Positions 1 to 5,868 of a stretch of 11,867 bases of DNA are shown here, piece by piece (within the stretch, counting starts at the first letter, position 1; each line of letters opens with the position of its first letter). Origin of the DNA: JBCCFX01 sp039029515 (lineage in GTDB: Bacteria > Planctomycetota > Phycisphaerae > Phycisphaerales > SM1A02); contig JBCCFX010000134.1 in NCBI GenBank assembly GCA_039029515.1, positions 1 to 11,867 on the forward strand. Direction: 5' to 3'. The notes under the pieces are model-generated. The model did not search any database, was not told where the DNA came from, and worked only from the letters and a program-made list of their open reading frames with translations. Made by a program: the position numbers and the translations under genes.

Positions 1-2
1 AC

Positions 3-134
3 CGGGCCTGGATTGACGCCTTGACAGCGATCCGACACGTCACGTTGCTCATTGTCGGCGTGGTCCTCATCCCTCATCCCAAACCCCTCATCCCTATCCC
101 GCCATTTTCGGACCTTCCCGCAGGACTGTCTTAA
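3..134 (+). CDS. Possible C-terminal tail of an upstream gene (partial, uncertain)
   Basis: A frame open from the left edge ends at a TAA at 132-134. Its first 23 or so codons show the GC-rich third positions of the neighbouring genes and would encode a short hydrophobic stretch (residues like HVTLLIVGVVL). The rest is a proline-rich tail encoded by the heptamer repeat at 65-99. There is no start codon requirement because the gene would begin outside the window. I do not recognise a family. Against it: the repeat looks intergenic and the stop lies inside the predicted motA promoter. It may simply be non-coding DNA. Confidence 0.2.
   Translation, partial: RAWIDALTAIRHVTLLIVGVVLIPHPKPLIPIPPFSDLPAGLS
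65..99. repeat. Heptanucleotide tandem repeat, unit CCTCATC
   Basis: Five consecutive 7-base blocks are in register: CCTCATC (65-71), CCTCATC (72-78), CCAAACC (79-85), CCTCATC (86-92) and CCTATCC (93-99). Three are identical and two are degenerate. The tract lies upstream of the motA promoter. Its pyrimidine-rich strand bias differs from the surrounding sequence. It resembles short tandemly repeated sequences seen between genes in some bacteria, but no function can be read from it. Confidence 0.6.
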
Positions 135-158
135 GTGGCGTGGATCGACCACCGATAA
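132..158 (+). promoter_or_regulatory. Sigma-28 (FliA/SigD)-type promoter for motA
   Basis: The sequence TAAG (132-135), a 15-base spacer, and ACCGATAA (151-158) fits the flagellar sigma factor pattern TAAA-N15-GCCGATAA at 3 of 4 and 7 of 8 positions with exact spacing. Transcription would begin near 165-170, giving a leader of about 40 bases before the motA GTG at 207. Stator genes are classic late flagellar genes driven by FliA in many bacteria, so the context agrees. No experimental evidence is available from sequence alone. Confidence 0.6.
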
Positions 159-206
159 GTCTCCACACACGTCCCTCCGGCGTGCAACTGGACTTGGAGA
201 ACGGTC

Positions 207-983
207 GTGGACATCGCCACCGTTGTCGGCGTCATCCTGGGTAGCTTCCTGATCCTCCTGGCGGTTCTGCTGGGCGGTAGTCTCATGGCCTACATTGATC
301 CGGCATCCGTGCTGATCGTTGTCGGCGGTGGACTCGCAGCCACCATGACGTCATTCACGCTCGCGAAGTTCCTCAAGCTCCCGAAGGTCGTGCTCCTGAC
401 CGTGTTCGGGAAAACCGAGGATCCCGGCAAGCTCGTTGAACAGCTCGTCGAGCTCGCCGAAATCGCTCGTCGTGACGGCATCCTCGCTCTCGAAGCATCC
501 ACCGAAAACATTGATGATCCATTCCTCGTCCGCGGGATCAGCATGGCCGTCGATGGCAGCGATCCTGAAGTCATCGAAGCGATCATGGAAACCGAACTCG
601 AGAACCTCATGGATCGCCATGCGGCCGGCAAGGGACTGCTCGATGCGGTCGGTCGATTCGCGCCAGCGTTCGGCATGATCGGGACGCTCATCGGTCTTGT
701 CGCGATGCTCAGCAACATGGATGATCCGGCCAAGATCGGCTCGGGCATGGCCGCGGCGTTGTTGACGACCCTCTACGGCGCGCTCCTCGCCAATGTCCTC
801 GCACTCCCGCTCGCCGACAAGCTCGGCCGACTCTCCGCGGATGAAGTGCTGAACAAAACCATCATCATCCAGGGTGTGATGGCGATTCAGTCCGGCGAGA
901 ACCCGCGCAACGTGCAGTCCAAGCTGCTCACGTTCCTGCCGCCGACCGAGCGTCCTGAAGAAGAACAGAAGCAGGCCGCCTGA
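207..983 (+). CDS. motA: Flagellar motor stator protein MotA
   Basis: MotA forms the inner-membrane ion channel of the stator with MotB and pushes on the rotor protein FliG. The 258-residue product has hydrophobic segments at about residues 3-25 and 32-52, a cytoplasmic loop of about 90 residues, then two more segments at about 145-170 and 180-205. The last pair carries the family hallmarks: the stretch FAPAFGMIGTLIGLV, with the conserved proline at residue 153, and a second conserved proline at 201 in LALPLADKL. Length is close to the shorter PomA-like MotA proteins rather than enterobacterial MotA (295). The start is GTG, chosen because GGAGA at 196-200 sits six bases upstream and the first helix begins at once. 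A sigma-28-like promoter lies at 132-158. motB follows after 18 bases. Ion specificity (proton or sodium) cannot be decided here. Confidence 0.96.
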   Translation: MDIATVVGVILGSFLILLAVLLGGSLMAYIDPASVLIVVGGGLAATMTSFTLAKFLKLPKVVLLTVFGKTEDPGKLVEQLVELAEIARRDGILALEASTENIDDPFLVRGISMAVDGSDPEVIEAIMETELENLMDRHAAGKGLLDAVGRFAPAFGMIGTLIGLVAMLSNMDDPAKIGSGMAAALLTTLYGALLANVLALPLADKLGRLSADEVLNKTIIIQGVMAIQSGENPRNVQSKLLTFLPPTERPEEEQKQAA

Positions 984-1001
984 CCTCCGGGAACGTGTAC
1001 C

Positions 1002-1763
1002 GTGCCGAAGAAGAAACAGAAAGAGGAACAGGGAATCCCCGAATGGGTCGTCACCTTCGGTGACATGATGTCGCTGTTGCTCTGCTTATTCATCCTCCTG
1101 CAGATGTTCTCCGAACTGAAGCGCGAGCACGAATACCAGCGCGTCGTCACCGCGGTGAAGGAAGCGTTCGGCTACCAGGGAGGTATCGGCGTGCTGCCGG
1201 TCGATAACCCGCCGCTCAAGTCAATCATCGAGACGCTTGAGGAGATGACCCTCAAGAACGATCACGACAAGTCGAAGATCAGCAACAACAACGATCCGGG
1301 CGTTGATGGTCCGGATACACGCGTGAAGAAGATCAAGGAAGGCATCGTCTTCACGATCGGCGGGCCGAGCATCTTCGATCCGGAGTCCGCCGAGGTGAAG
1401 CCCGCGATGCGCGAGCAACTCGAACGACTCGCCAAGCTGCTCGACGGCCGCAGCAACGAGATCCGAATCGTCGGCCACGCGGCCGCCAAGTACCCGAGCG
1501 AGAACTTCAAATGGAAGGACCTCGATGCCCTCAGCTACGCGCGGGCGGAAGCCGCTCGCGATGTGCTGGTCGAACTCGGCATCGATAACCGCATGCTGCG
1601 TCTCGTGGCCGCCGGCACCCGCGAACCACTGAGCCCGCGAGCGACCGGTGGAGCAGAGGCCTCAGAAAACCGTCGAGTCGAGATTATCCTGACCGAACAT
1701 CTGGTCGACGATCTTAGTCCGGACGTGAACCGTGCTGATCCGTCACGAGCCCGTGGAGGCTGA
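1002..1763 (+). CDS. motB: Flagellar motor stator protein MotB
   Basis: MotB pairs with MotA and anchors the stator to peptidoglycan. The 253-residue protein has a basic N-terminus (residues 1-9), then a single membrane helix (about 15-36) containing the ion-binding aspartate D21 in FGDMMSLL. A plug/linker region follows, and an OmpA-like domain occupies roughly residues 110-240. In that domain LSYARA and ENRRVEI match the family, including the arginine region used to bind peptidoglycan. The usual GHTDxxP motif is changed: it reads GHAAAKYP at residues 158-165, so the Thr-Asp pair is Ala-Ala. The start is GTG, directly before the typical Lys-rich leader. The gene lies 18 bases after motA and 3 bases before the fliL-like gene, indicating one transcript. 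Confidence 0.95.
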   Translation: MPKKKQKEEQGIPEWVVTFGDMMSLLLCLFILLQMFSELKREHEYQRVVTAVKEAFGYQGGIGVLPVDNPPLKSIIETLEEMTLKNDHDKSKISNNNDPGVDGPDTRVKKIKEGIVFTIGGPSIFDPESAEVKPAMREQLERLAKLLDGRSNEIRIVGHAAAKYPSENFKWKDLDALSYARAEAARDVLVELGIDNRMLRLVAAGTREPLSPRATGGAEASENRRVEIILTEHLVDDLSPDVNRADPSRARGG

Positions 1764-1766
1764 CCG

Positions 1767-2291
1767 ATGTCTGATAACGCCCCGGAAACGACAGAAGCGT
1801 CGGCGAAGCCCGGCAAGTTCAAGGTCCTGCTGCTCATGGCCGCGATCGTGGTCGCCGAAGCGGTGGTGATCGTCGGCGGGATGAAGTTCCTTGCCGGCCC
1901 GGACGAAGTGCAGGCCAACCCGATGCCGGACATGGAGATGTCCGACGATGACAAGATCGTCGAGACGCTCGTGCTGTCCGGCAAGCTGCCGAACAGTCGG
2001 ACCGGCGTGACCTATCTCTATGACACCGAAGTCTTCGTGCAGTCGCGTCAGAAGTACGCGGAACGTGTCACGACAGAGATGGAACAGTTCCAGAACGAGA
2101 TCAAGGCGGACATCACCGCGATCTGGCGCACGAGCGAGCCGCATCACTTCGATGAGCCGCGTCTCGAAACGCTGACGCGCAAAGTTTACGCGTTGCTCAA
2201 CGAACGCTTCGGAACCGATCCCGAATCCGGCGATGTCATCGCGGAAAAGGCTGTGATCGTCATGCAGACCGGCTTCCGGATCGACGCCTGA
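1767..2291 (+). CDS. fliL: FliL-like flagellar basal-body-associated protein
   Basis: FliL proteins are single-pass inner-membrane proteins with a periplasmic domain that rings or stabilises the stator. This 174-residue protein has a short charged cytoplasmic N-terminus (1-21), a membrane helix at about 22-44, an acidic linker, and a globular domain from about residue 62 to the end. The pattern of an early GxxxNSRTGVTYLYDTEVFV strand, a long amphipathic helix, and a final hydrophobic strand (AVIVMQTGFRIDA) is FliL-like, although sequence identity to well-known FliL is weak by eye. GGAGG at 1755-1759 lies seven bases before the ATG, and only three bases separate it from motB. Position after motAB supports the stator role. 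It could be a lineage-specific analogue rather than a strict FliL orthologue. Confidence 0.72.
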   Translation: MSDNAPETTEASAKPGKFKVLLLMAAIVVAEAVVIVGGMKFLAGPDEVQANPMPDMEMSDDDKIVETLVLSGKLPNSRTGVTYLYDTEVFVQSRQKYAERVTTEMEQFQNEIKADITAIWRTSEPHHFDEPRLETLTRKVYALLNERFGTDPESGDVIAEKAVIVMQTGFRIDA

Positions 2292-2372
2292 TGCGCGGCC
2301 GACGACCACGATTCGAAAATCGACGCGCAAGAGGCTGTAGAGATTCCGCAGGTTCTGCCGATGGCTCCTTCA

Positions 2373-2419
2373 CGGTTCAATCGACAGACGCGGCGTGGAG
2401 ACGGCCGCGCGTTGAACCG
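2373..2419 (+). promoter_or_regulatory. Nested inverted repeat upstream of fliN (possible RNA structure)
   Basis: The arms CGGTTCAA (2373-2380) and TTGAACCG (2412-2419) are perfect 8-base complements. Inside them CGCGGC (2389-2394) and GCCGCG (2404-2409) form a second perfect 6-base stem closing a 9-base loop, GTGGAGACG (2395-2403). The structure ends 20 bases before the fliN start and 9 bases before its ribosome binding site. There is no T-run, so it does not look like an intrinsic terminator. It might act as a translation control or an mRNA processing and stability element; the function is inference. Confidence 0.4.
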
Positions 2420-2439
2420 CGGAATACGAGAGGCCATGG

Positions 2440-2955
2440 ATGGCTGACGAACACCCGCAATCTGAAAACACCCCGACGCCCTCGCCGGATCAGCAGCCGG
2501 CCGCATCTGCGTCCTCGGCTGCGTCCCCGACTCCGACAGACGGTGCGGCCACGCCCGATGCGATCGATGCCATGGCCGAAGAGGCCATCAATGCGGCCAA
2601 CGACGCCGTTTCCCAGCTCCAGCAGGAGACATCGTCGCCCGGTGCGGACGGTCCGGTGACCATGCCTGAGTTCGCGAATGCGACGGCGACCGCCGAGCCG
2701 GAAGCGATCGGCATGCTCGGCGACGTCGAGCTTCGCGTGAAGATCGAACTCGGCCGAACCATTATGTATGTCGAAGACGTCCTTCGTCTGAACGCCCAGT
2801 CGATCATCGAGCTCGACAAAGCGGCGGGCGATCCCGTGGACATCTACGTCAACGATCGACACGTCGCGCGAGGTGAAGTCCTCGTGCTCAATGACAACTT
2901 CTGCGTGCGCGTGAGTGAGATCATTCAACACGCCTCGCCTGCCAAGACTGCGTAA
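2440..2955 (+). CDS. fliN: Flagellar motor switch protein FliN
   Basis: FliN builds the lower C-ring of the rotor switch and helps dock export substrates. The 171-residue product has a C-terminal SpoA/FliN domain at about residues 92-165 that follows the family closely: ELRVKIELGRT, then DVLRLNAQSIIELDKAAGDPVDIYVNDRHVARGEVLVLND, then CVRVSEII. The first 88 or so residues are low-complexity, rich in Ala, Pro, Ser, Thr and acidic residues, and have no clear domain; typical FliN is about 110-140 residues. Two ATGs are close together (2436 and 2440); only 2440 opens this frame, with GAGAGG at 2428-2433 six bases upstream. No fliM gene lies beside it, so its usual partner must be encoded elsewhere. 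The FliM possibility is rejected because only one SpoA-type domain and no FliM middle domain is present. Confidence 0.92.
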   Translation: MADEHPQSENTPTPSPDQQPAASASSAASPTPTDGAATPDAIDAMAEEAINAANDAVSQLQQETSSPGADGPVTMPEFANATATAEPEAIGMLGDVELRVKIELGRTIMYVEDVLRLNAQSIIELDKAAGDPVDIYVNDRHVARGEVLVLNDNFCVRVSEIIQHASPAKTA

Positions 2956-2999
2956 CGCGGGCAGGATGCCCGACGGTCGGAGGATCCGACGACATTGCC

Positions 3000-3887
3000 A
3001 TGGATGGCTCAACGGTTCGCATCATGCACGGCATCGTGCTGCTGGTCGCATTGACCTTCGCCGCCGATGCTCTCGCTCGCCAGGACACGACGACACCAAC
3101 CACGGTGCTCAACGGTGGATTCTCCATCGACGTGGCGCCGGCCCGTGACGTCGACTCGCCATCAGCCGATGCGAGCGATGTGTCTCCGTCCAACCCATCG
3201 GCGCCCGATACATCTGAACCCGATGCATCGGGACAGGATATATCTGACAACAGTTCAACGATCGCCTCGGCGATCGCATCAACATCGGTGGATTCCGATG
3301 TGCGTATCGATGCCACATCGACGAACCCCGCAGGTGATGAAACGGTCGCAGCGACGGATCAGCGTCCGCTCGGCGCGCCGACATCATCCATTGAATCCAC
3401 GCTTACGCTGCCGACGGACGCAACGACCTCATCCGTGGGCATTGGTCGTGATGAACTCCTTCGTGTCGGCGGTGCGCTCGCCGTCGTCATTGGTCTCATT
3501 GTCGTTCTCCGTGTGCTGATGTCGCGTGCCGGACTTGGGCCCGGACATGCCGCCCGCCCGTCAGGTGTGGTGGAAGTGCTCGCGCGCTTTCCGGTTTCGC
3601 GAGGTCAGCAGATCATGATCGTTCGGTTCGCCCGTCGCTTGCTGCTGGTGCAGCAGGGCAGCCACGGCATGACCACGTTGAGCGAAGTGAGTGATCCCGA
3701 TGAGGTCGCCGGCTTGTTGGCGCGGATCGAATCGGGTTCGCGTGGCCGGACGGCCGACAAGTTTCGCGCCATGCTCGAGCAGTTCGAGTCGGAACACGAA
3801 GGCGCGCCAGGCTTCGGCGAACAGCGCGAGGTGATCGACCTCACGCGTTCGCGCGGCAATCGCTTCCGGGGAAGGCTGGCGGGATGA
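3000..3887 (+). CDS. fliO: FliO-like flagellar export apparatus protein with long exported domain
   Basis: FliO assists assembly of the FliP ring of the export gate. The 295-residue protein begins with a probable signal peptide: a hydrophobic stretch to about residue 26 ending in ALA. About 115 residues of Ser/Asp/Thr/Ala-rich, probably unstructured sequence follow, then a membrane helix at about 153-172 (GGALAVVIGLIVVLRVLM). A cytoplasmic FliO domain follows, with VVEVLARFPVSRGQQIMIVRFARRLLLVQQG at its core. The order fliN-fliO-fliP confirms the call. It is much longer than enterobacterial FliO (about 120). Residues 60-84 contain five pentapeptide units with Ser at the third position. Start choice is uncertain: GGAGGA at 2979-2984 is 15 bases from the ATG at 3000, and an in-frame ATG at 3024 would still leave a signal-like segment. 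The stop overlaps fliP. Confidence 0.85.
   Translation: MDGSTVRIMHGIVLLVALTFAADALARQDTTTPTTVLNGGFSIDVAPARDVDSPSADASDVSPSNPSAPDTSEPDASGQDISDNSSTIASAIASTSVDSDVRIDATSTNPAGDETVAATDQRPLGAPTSSIESTLTLPTDATTSSVGIGRDELLRVGGALAVVIGLIVVLRVLMSRAGLGPGHAARPSGVVEVLARFPVSRGQQIMIVRFARRLLLVQQGSHGMTTLSEVSDPDEVAGLLARIESGSRGRTADKFRAMLEQFESEHEGAPGFGEQREVIDLTRSRGNRFRGRLAG
3177..3251 (+). repeat. Coding repeat in fliO: five 15-bp/pentapeptide units
   Basis: The encoded units are DVSPS, NPSAP, DTSEP, DASGQ and DISDN, in register at residues 60-84 of FliO. Serine is fixed at position 3 and Asp is at position 1 in four of five. At DNA level the last three units each begin GAT and share the pattern GATrywTCt/g, so a degenerate 15-base tandem duplication is likely. 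It lies in the predicted disordered exported segment. Confidence 0.5.
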
Positions 3888-4750
3888 GCAGGTCGCTGCT
3901 GCGGATCGTGCTGGTCGTGTTGGCGGCAACCATGTGTGCCGCGCCCGCGGTCGGCCAGGTTGTCGAACCGACATCGGATCCCGGCGTCAATCCGCTGGTC
4001 GTCGTCGACGGTGCCGTGCAACTGCTGCCCGGCGAGAAGCCCAAGCTGAGCACGACCATCAACATCCTCGTGATGATGACGGTGCTCAGCCTCGCGCCGT
4101 CCATCCTCATCATGTGTACATGCTTCACGCGATTCATCATCGTGCTGGGGCTGCTTCGGCAGGCATTGGGCACGCAGGGACTGCCGCCGAGTCAGGTCAT
4201 CATCGGTCTGAGTCTGTTCCTGTCCTTCGCGGCGATGGCCCCAACGATCGAACGCATCTACGACGAAGCGGTGAAGCCATATGCCGACGGCGAGATCACT
4301 GACTACGACGTCGCCTGGGACAAGGCACGTCAGCCATTGCGCGACTTCATGTTCGCGCAGATCGAGGCGAGCGGGAACTGGTCCGGCGTGTACATGATGC
4401 TGAACTATCGCGGCATCGATACTTCGGATCCCGCCTCGCTCACGCGTGAAGACGTCGACATGGTGTCGCTGATTCCCGCGTTCATTCTGAGCGAACTCAA
4501 GGTCGCGTTCCTGATGGGCTTCCGGATCTACCTGCCGTTCCTCGTGATCGACATGGTGATTGCGAGCCTGCTGATCTCGATGGGCATGCTGATGTTGCCG
4601 CCGGTCCTGATCTCGTTGCCGTTCAAGTTGTTGTTGTTCGTGATGGTCGATGGCTGGCAGTTGATCGTCGGTTCATTGCTGATGAGCGTGACGCAGCCTG
4701 ATCCAACGATGGTGGCGTTCGTCCTGACTTCGGGTGCGCATGTGACGTAG
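3884..4750 (+). CDS. fliP: Flagellar export gate protein FliP
   Basis: FliP forms the pentameric core of the FliP5-FliQ4-FliR1 export pore. The 288-residue protein has a cleavable-type signal peptide (about residues 1-25, ending AVGQ) and then the strongly conserved core: SLAPSILIMCTCFTRFIIVL, followed by LLRQALGTQGLPPSQVIIGLSLFLSF. Near the C-terminus are LIPAFILSELKVAFLMGF and a Met-rich segment GMLMLPPVLISLPFKLLLFVMVDGWQLIVGSL, which corresponds to the pore-constricting region of known FliP. It is somewhat longer than enterobacterial FliP (245), mainly through a longer region before the second half. The ATG overlaps the fliO stop as ATGA; GGGGAAGG at 3868-3875 is eight bases upstream, so coupled translation is likely. 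Confidence 0.98.
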   Translation: MSRSLLRIVLVVLAATMCAAPAVGQVVEPTSDPGVNPLVVVDGAVQLLPGEKPKLSTTINILVMMTVLSLAPSILIMCTCFTRFIIVLGLLRQALGTQGLPPSQVIIGLSLFLSFAAMAPTIERIYDEAVKPYADGEITDYDVAWDKARQPLRDFMFAQIEASGNWSGVYMMLNYRGIDTSDPASLTREDVDMVSLIPAFILSELKVAFLMGFRIYLPFLVIDMVIASLLISMGMLMLPPVLISLPFKLLLFVMVDGWQLIVGSLLMSVTQPDPTMVAFVLTSGAHVT

Positions 4751-4792
4751 GTCGGTCGTGGGCGTTGTCATGCGCGGGGAGGCGCAATCGTC

Positions 4793-5050
4793 ATGGATAT
4801 GGAGTCAATCGATCTCGTGCGCCAGGCACTCTGGGAGACGTTGATCCTTGCCGCGCCGATTCTTGGCGCGGGCCTCGTCGTCGGTCTCGCGGTCAGTCTC
4901 TTTCAGGCTGTCACGCAGATCCAGGAACAGACGTTGTCCTTCGTGCCCAAGATCATCGTCATGGTTGTGGTGGCCATTGTGCTGCTGGGTTGGATCTCGG
5001 TTCGTCTGGGCGAATTCGCCATCAGTATGTTTGCCGGCGCGCCGGCCTGA
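4793..5050 (+). CDS. fliQ: Flagellar export gate protein FliQ
   Basis: FliQ is a small protein of two helices that wraps the FliP/FliR core. The 85-residue length is close to the family norm (about 89). Hydrophobic segments lie at about residues 15-38 and 50-70, and the signature LFQAVTQIQEQTLSFVPKI between them is diagnostic. The ATG at 4793 has GGGGAGG at 4776-4782, ten bases upstream; the second in-frame ATG at 4799 would be too far. It follows fliP by 42 bases and precedes fliR by 24. Confidence 0.97.
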   Translation: MDMESIDLVRQALWETLILAAPILGAGLVVGLAVSLFQAVTQIQEQTLSFVPKIIVMVVVAIVLLGWISVRLGEFAISMFAGAPA

Positions 5051-5074
5051 CGGCGCGCATCGTCGGAGAATCGT

Positions 5075-5866
5075 GTGGGTTCGTTCATTGCCATCTTTGA
5101 TCAGATTCCCGTCTTCATGCTCGTCTTCGCGCGTGTGAGCGGTCTGTTCATCTTTGCGCCGATGCTCGCCGCACTGTCGATTCCCATTCGTGTGCGCGTC
5201 GCGCTGGCGCTCATGCTCACGCTCGCGCTGACGCCGGTCGTGGCTTTGCAGGGCATCGAGATCGATCTCGCGACGATGTCCATCTGGGCGTTGTTGCCGT
5301 TGTTCCTGCTCAATGTCACCATCGGGGCGGCGATCGGGTTCATGGCGAACATGCCGATGGTCGCGGTGCAGACCGGCGGCCTCATGATGGCTCAGCAAAT
5401 GGGCCTCGGATTTGCCCGCTTCTTCAATCCCGCCGTGGATGATGAAGCGGATGTGCTCGGTCAGTTGCTGTACTTCATGGCGCTTGCAGGATTCCTCGCG
5501 TTGGGTGGTCACGAGTGGATGTTCATCGCGATCGCTCACTCCTTTGAGCATGTGCCGGTCACTGCGGATGTCATCAGCGGTTCGCTCATCACGCTGCTGG
5601 GCGGCATGTTGAATGCGGCGATGGAACTCGCGATTCGCATCTCCGCGCCGGTCGTCGCGTTGACGTTCCTTGAAAGCGTCGCGCTCGGCTTTGTGTCCAA
5701 GAGTGTGCCACAGCTGAATATCCTCAGCCTCGGTTTCCCGTTGCGCATTCTGCTCGGCTTCGGGATGCTGATGTTCTCGCTCATCGTGATCAATGAGGTG
5801 CTGCTGGAAGAGGTTGACTTCAATCTCCGGCAGATCTTCCTGTGGATTGAAGGAGGCGCGCGCTAG
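5075..5866 (+). CDS. fliR: Flagellar export gate protein FliR
   Basis: FliR is the single-copy subunit that closes the FliP ring and joins FliQ in the export pore. The 263-residue protein is almost entirely hydrophobic with about six membrane helices. Recognisable family features are the N-terminal FARVSGLFIFAPMLAALSIPIRVRVALALMLTLAL, the segment VQTGGLMMAQQMGLGFARFFNPAVDDEADVLGQLLYFMAL, and the C-terminal APVVALTFLESVALGFVSKSVPQLNILSLGFPLRILLGF. Length matches known FliR (about 255-264). The start is GTG with GGAGA at 5065-5069, five bases upstream. A GTG two bases earlier is out of frame. flhB begins two bases after the stop. Confidence 0.98.
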   Translation: MGSFIAIFDQIPVFMLVFARVSGLFIFAPMLAALSIPIRVRVALALMLTLALTPVVALQGIEIDLATMSIWALLPLFLLNVTIGAAIGFMANMPMVAVQTGGLMMAQQMGLGFARFFNPAVDDEADVLGQLLYFMALAGFLALGGHEWMFIAIAHSFEHVPVTADVISGSLITLLGGMLNAAMELAIRISAPVVALTFLESVALGFVSKSVPQLNILSLGFPLRILLGFGMLMFSLIVINEVLLEEVDFNLRQIFLWIEGGAR

Positions 5867-5868
5867 GT

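Noticed and set aside
21..49. TTGACA at 21-26, a perfect sigma-70 -35 box
   Set aside because: The region 17 bases downstream (GTTGCT) is a poor -10 element, and the frame around it looks coding-like.
2361..2447. A 28-codon frame (MAPSRFNRQ...) in the fliL-fliN gap, overlapping the fliN start
   Set aside because: It has no good ribosome binding site, mixed third-position composition and an Arg-rich product typical of chance frames; it also overlaps the hairpin. The open frame before it is in phase with fliL but lies after a clear stop.
2291..2659. 122-codon frame starting at the TGATG overlap with the fliL stop
   Set aside because: The product is almost all Arg/Pro/Ser, and most of it is out of frame with the well-supported fliN coding region. 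The overlap with the fliL stop is coincidental.
2433..3009. The 13-base sequence GCCATGGATGGCT occurs at both the fliN start (2433-2445) and the fliO start (2997-3009)
   Set aside because: The two genes use different ATGs within it and the rest of the surroundings is unrelated. It is short enough to be chance in a GC-rich genome, though it may bias start-site calling.
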